From Helicobacteraceae bacterium (GTDB lineage Bacteria; Campylobacterota; Campylobacteria; Campylobacterales; Sulfurimonadaceae): 7,527 nucleotides of DNA. Shown piece by piece: positions 6,558 to 7,527 of this stretch (position 1 is its first letter; the number at the start of each line of letters is the position of its first letter). The DNA is taken from NCBI GenBank assembly GCA_030596305.1, contig JAUVKK010000039.1:1-7527 (forward strand). The letters are read 5' to 3'. Under the pieces are notes generated by a model, which saw only the letters and a list, made by a program, of their open reading frames with translations, searched no databases and had not been told where the DNA came from. The position numbers were made by a program, and so were the translations under genes.

Positions 6558-7364
6558 ATGCAAGAAGTTCAACAAGTCTTAGTCGCATATGACAGGTCTG
6601 ATATGTCTCAAGAGGCGCTTAAACGTGCCATCTCAGTTGCAAGGAAAAAAGAGGCACAGCTTATTGTCGTGCATGTCATCGAACCTCTTTTTGTGCAGTC
6701 ACCCTACGCCAAATCTGTTGATGAAGATGAGATCAGACAAAAGCTCAGTGCGCAGATCGATGACCTCAACAAAGAAGCACAGGTCGAGTACATGCTCTTT
6801 GTCGAGTCAGGAGAAGCGGCAGGTCTCATAACACTTACAGCAAAAAAGACCCAGGCCGACCTCCTTGTAATAGGTTCAAATAGTAAAGAGAATGTCGAGA
6901 GCGAGCATTTCGGCTCTACTACCTTGAAGATCATACAGCATACACACATTCCAGTGCTTATTGTTAAAAACAGGATCCAGACGATCTACCAGCATATGCT
7001 ATCCCCGACCAATCTCACCGAGCACTCCAAAGAGAGTATCCTCTTTGCCAACACACTCTTTACCAAACCGACTCGAAAATACCTTTATGCTTTTGACACT
7101 GTCGACAAACTGCAGGCGATGACCTACCACTTCAGCGAAGAAGAGGCAGAAGGTTTAAAAGAGATAAAAACTTCAGACGCCCAAATAGCATTAGAGAACT
7201 TTGTAGAGGAGCTGGGCGGCGGTGAGATGGCATTGATAGACTATACCGCATCGATCAATGAAAATCTGTTGGACTATATCAAACAAGAGAACGCCGACCT
7301 GCTTGTCCTGGGTTCCAAAGGTGTCGGTAACCTCAACTCCTTTGTCTTTGTCTCGACCGAATAA
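6558..7364 (+). CDS. Tandem-domain universal stress protein (UspA family), apparently truncated at the C-terminus
   Basis: The 268-residue product carries two UspA domains: residues 4-137 (QQVLVAYDRSDMSQEALKRA at the start, HIPVLIVKN at the end) and 142-268 (HMLSPTNLTEHSKES at the start). UspA proteins are cytoplasmic and many bind ATP through G-2x-G-9x-G(S/T). In domain 1 the motif is GSNS then nine residues and GST (106-121), with the second Gly replaced by Ser. In domain 2 it is GSKG then nine residues and VST (252-267), with the third Gly replaced by Val. The frame stops directly after STE, where family members continue through a helix and a last strand; those elements are encoded in frame beyond the stop. 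ATP binding by domain 2 is doubtful. The start is set by AAAGGGG 7 nt upstream. The gene is divergent from the cation ATPase; paired stress and ion-homeostasis roles are inferred from position only. Confidence 0.88.
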   Translation: MQEVQQVLVAYDRSDMSQEALKRAISVARKKEAQLIVVHVIEPLFVQSPYAKSVDEDEIRQKLSAQIDDLNKEAQVEYMLFVESGEAAGLITLTAKKTQADLLVIGSNSKENVESEHFGSTTLKIIQHTHIPVLIVKNRIQTIYQHMLSPTNLTEHSKESILFANTLFTKPTRKYLYAFDTVDKLQAMTYHFSEEEAEGLKEIKTSDAQIALENFVEELGGGEMALIDYTASINENLLDYIKQENADLLVLGSKGVGNLNSFVFVSTE

Positions 7365-7421
7365 TTTTTGGTACAGCGATCACCAACAGACGTCTTGGTC
7401 TATGTGCCCTCATCATCATAA
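7365..7421 (+). pseudogene. In-frame remnant of the universal stress protein C-terminus beyond the TAA stop
   Basis: Continuing the same frame past TAA (7362-7364) gives 18 sense codons, FLVQRSPTDVLVYVPSSS, then a second TAA at 7419-7421. This matches the end of a typical UspA domain, where GS-T/S-x-E is followed by a helix, a Ser/Ala-Pro turn and a Val-rich last strand (xSPxDVLVV). The TAA occupies the position where family members usually have Glu. It indicates that the ancestral gene ended at 7421 with about 287 codons. A sequencing or assembly error at 7362 is an alternative to a true nonsense mutation. Confidence 0.7.
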
Positions 7422-7447
7422 ACTAGAGAGGTAAATAGGAGAAGAGG

Positions 7448-7527
7448 ATGGATCTGCAGACTCTAGAATCATTTTTTATGTTGAGTACGATTATTAATGG
7501 TATTATCTATCTTGAGTGGGTACTATT
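7448..7527 (+). CDS. Small putative membrane protein, N-terminus only (3' end outside window), possibly DUF6868-like
   Basis: ATG at 7448 opens a frame of 26 complete codons that runs off the window. A ribosome binding site AGGAG (7437-7441) sits 6 nt upstream. The visible part, MDLQTLESFFMLSTIINGII then YLEWVL, has a short acidic head followed by a hydrophobic segment from about residue 9. The pattern of Phe-Phe, then Thr-Ile-Ile-Asn, then Trp resembles, from memory, the start of the small DUF6868 membrane proteins, but with so few residues this is tentative. It lies 26 bp after the second in-frame stop of the universal stress protein gene, so the two are probably one transcription unit. Confidence 0.55.
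   Translation, partial: MDLQTLESFFMLSTIINGIIYLEWVL

Noticed and set aside
6704..6949. Minus-strand frame of 81 codons
   Set aside because: It is antisense to the first UspA domain with no start signals; a shadow frame.

Overview
The window reads as a compact bacterial chromosome segment with short, AT-rich intergenic gaps, moderate GC, AAAGGG/AAAGAG ribosome binding sites and good -10 boxes with weak -35 boxes. Together with the gene content (DcaP-type porin, class II cytochrome c lipoprotein, MscS channel, P-type cation ATPase, tandem universal stress protein) this suggests a Gram-negative environmental bacterium. A Campylobacterota member such as a Sulfurovum/Sulfurimonas relative is my best guess, but that is an inference from style and not a demonstrated placement. 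No rRNA, tRNA, CRISPR array or insertion sequence was seen.

Layout. Positions 1-6329 carry four minus-strand genes. In transcription order they are a large P-type cation-transporting ATPase (6329-3735), a small lipoprotein with one C-terminal CNRCH heme site (3647-3186), a DcaP-like outer-membrane porin (3184-1847), and an MscS-family mechanosensitive channel with a large N-terminal extracytoplasmic region (from 1770, running off the left edge). The cytochrome and porin genes are one base apart. An imperfect inverted repeat of about 47 bp lies between the ATPase and the cytochrome gene. The channel gene has its own plausible sigma-70-type promoter just behind the porin stop codon.

A 228-bp divergent intergenic region (6330-6557) separates the ATPase from the plus-strand genes. 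It holds a candidate extended -10 promoter for the ATPase, a short charged 26-codon ORF of doubtful status, a small hairpin, and the start signals of a tandem-domain universal stress protein gene (6558-7364). A second small plus-strand gene begins at 7448 and leaves the window; its first 26 residues look like a small membrane protein.

Functional theme: cell-envelope and ion homeostasis under stress (cation pump, osmotic safety valve, outer-membrane uptake channel, nucleotide-binding stress protein). The most notable observation is that the stress protein appears to end prematurely. Its reading frame hits TAA in the conserved ATP-binding motif, yet the next 18 in-frame codons still encode the expected last helix and strand of a UspA domain. 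No clearly new multi-gene system is visible. The cytochrome-porin pair and the divergent ATPase/stress-protein arrangement are the best candidates for a functional unit.
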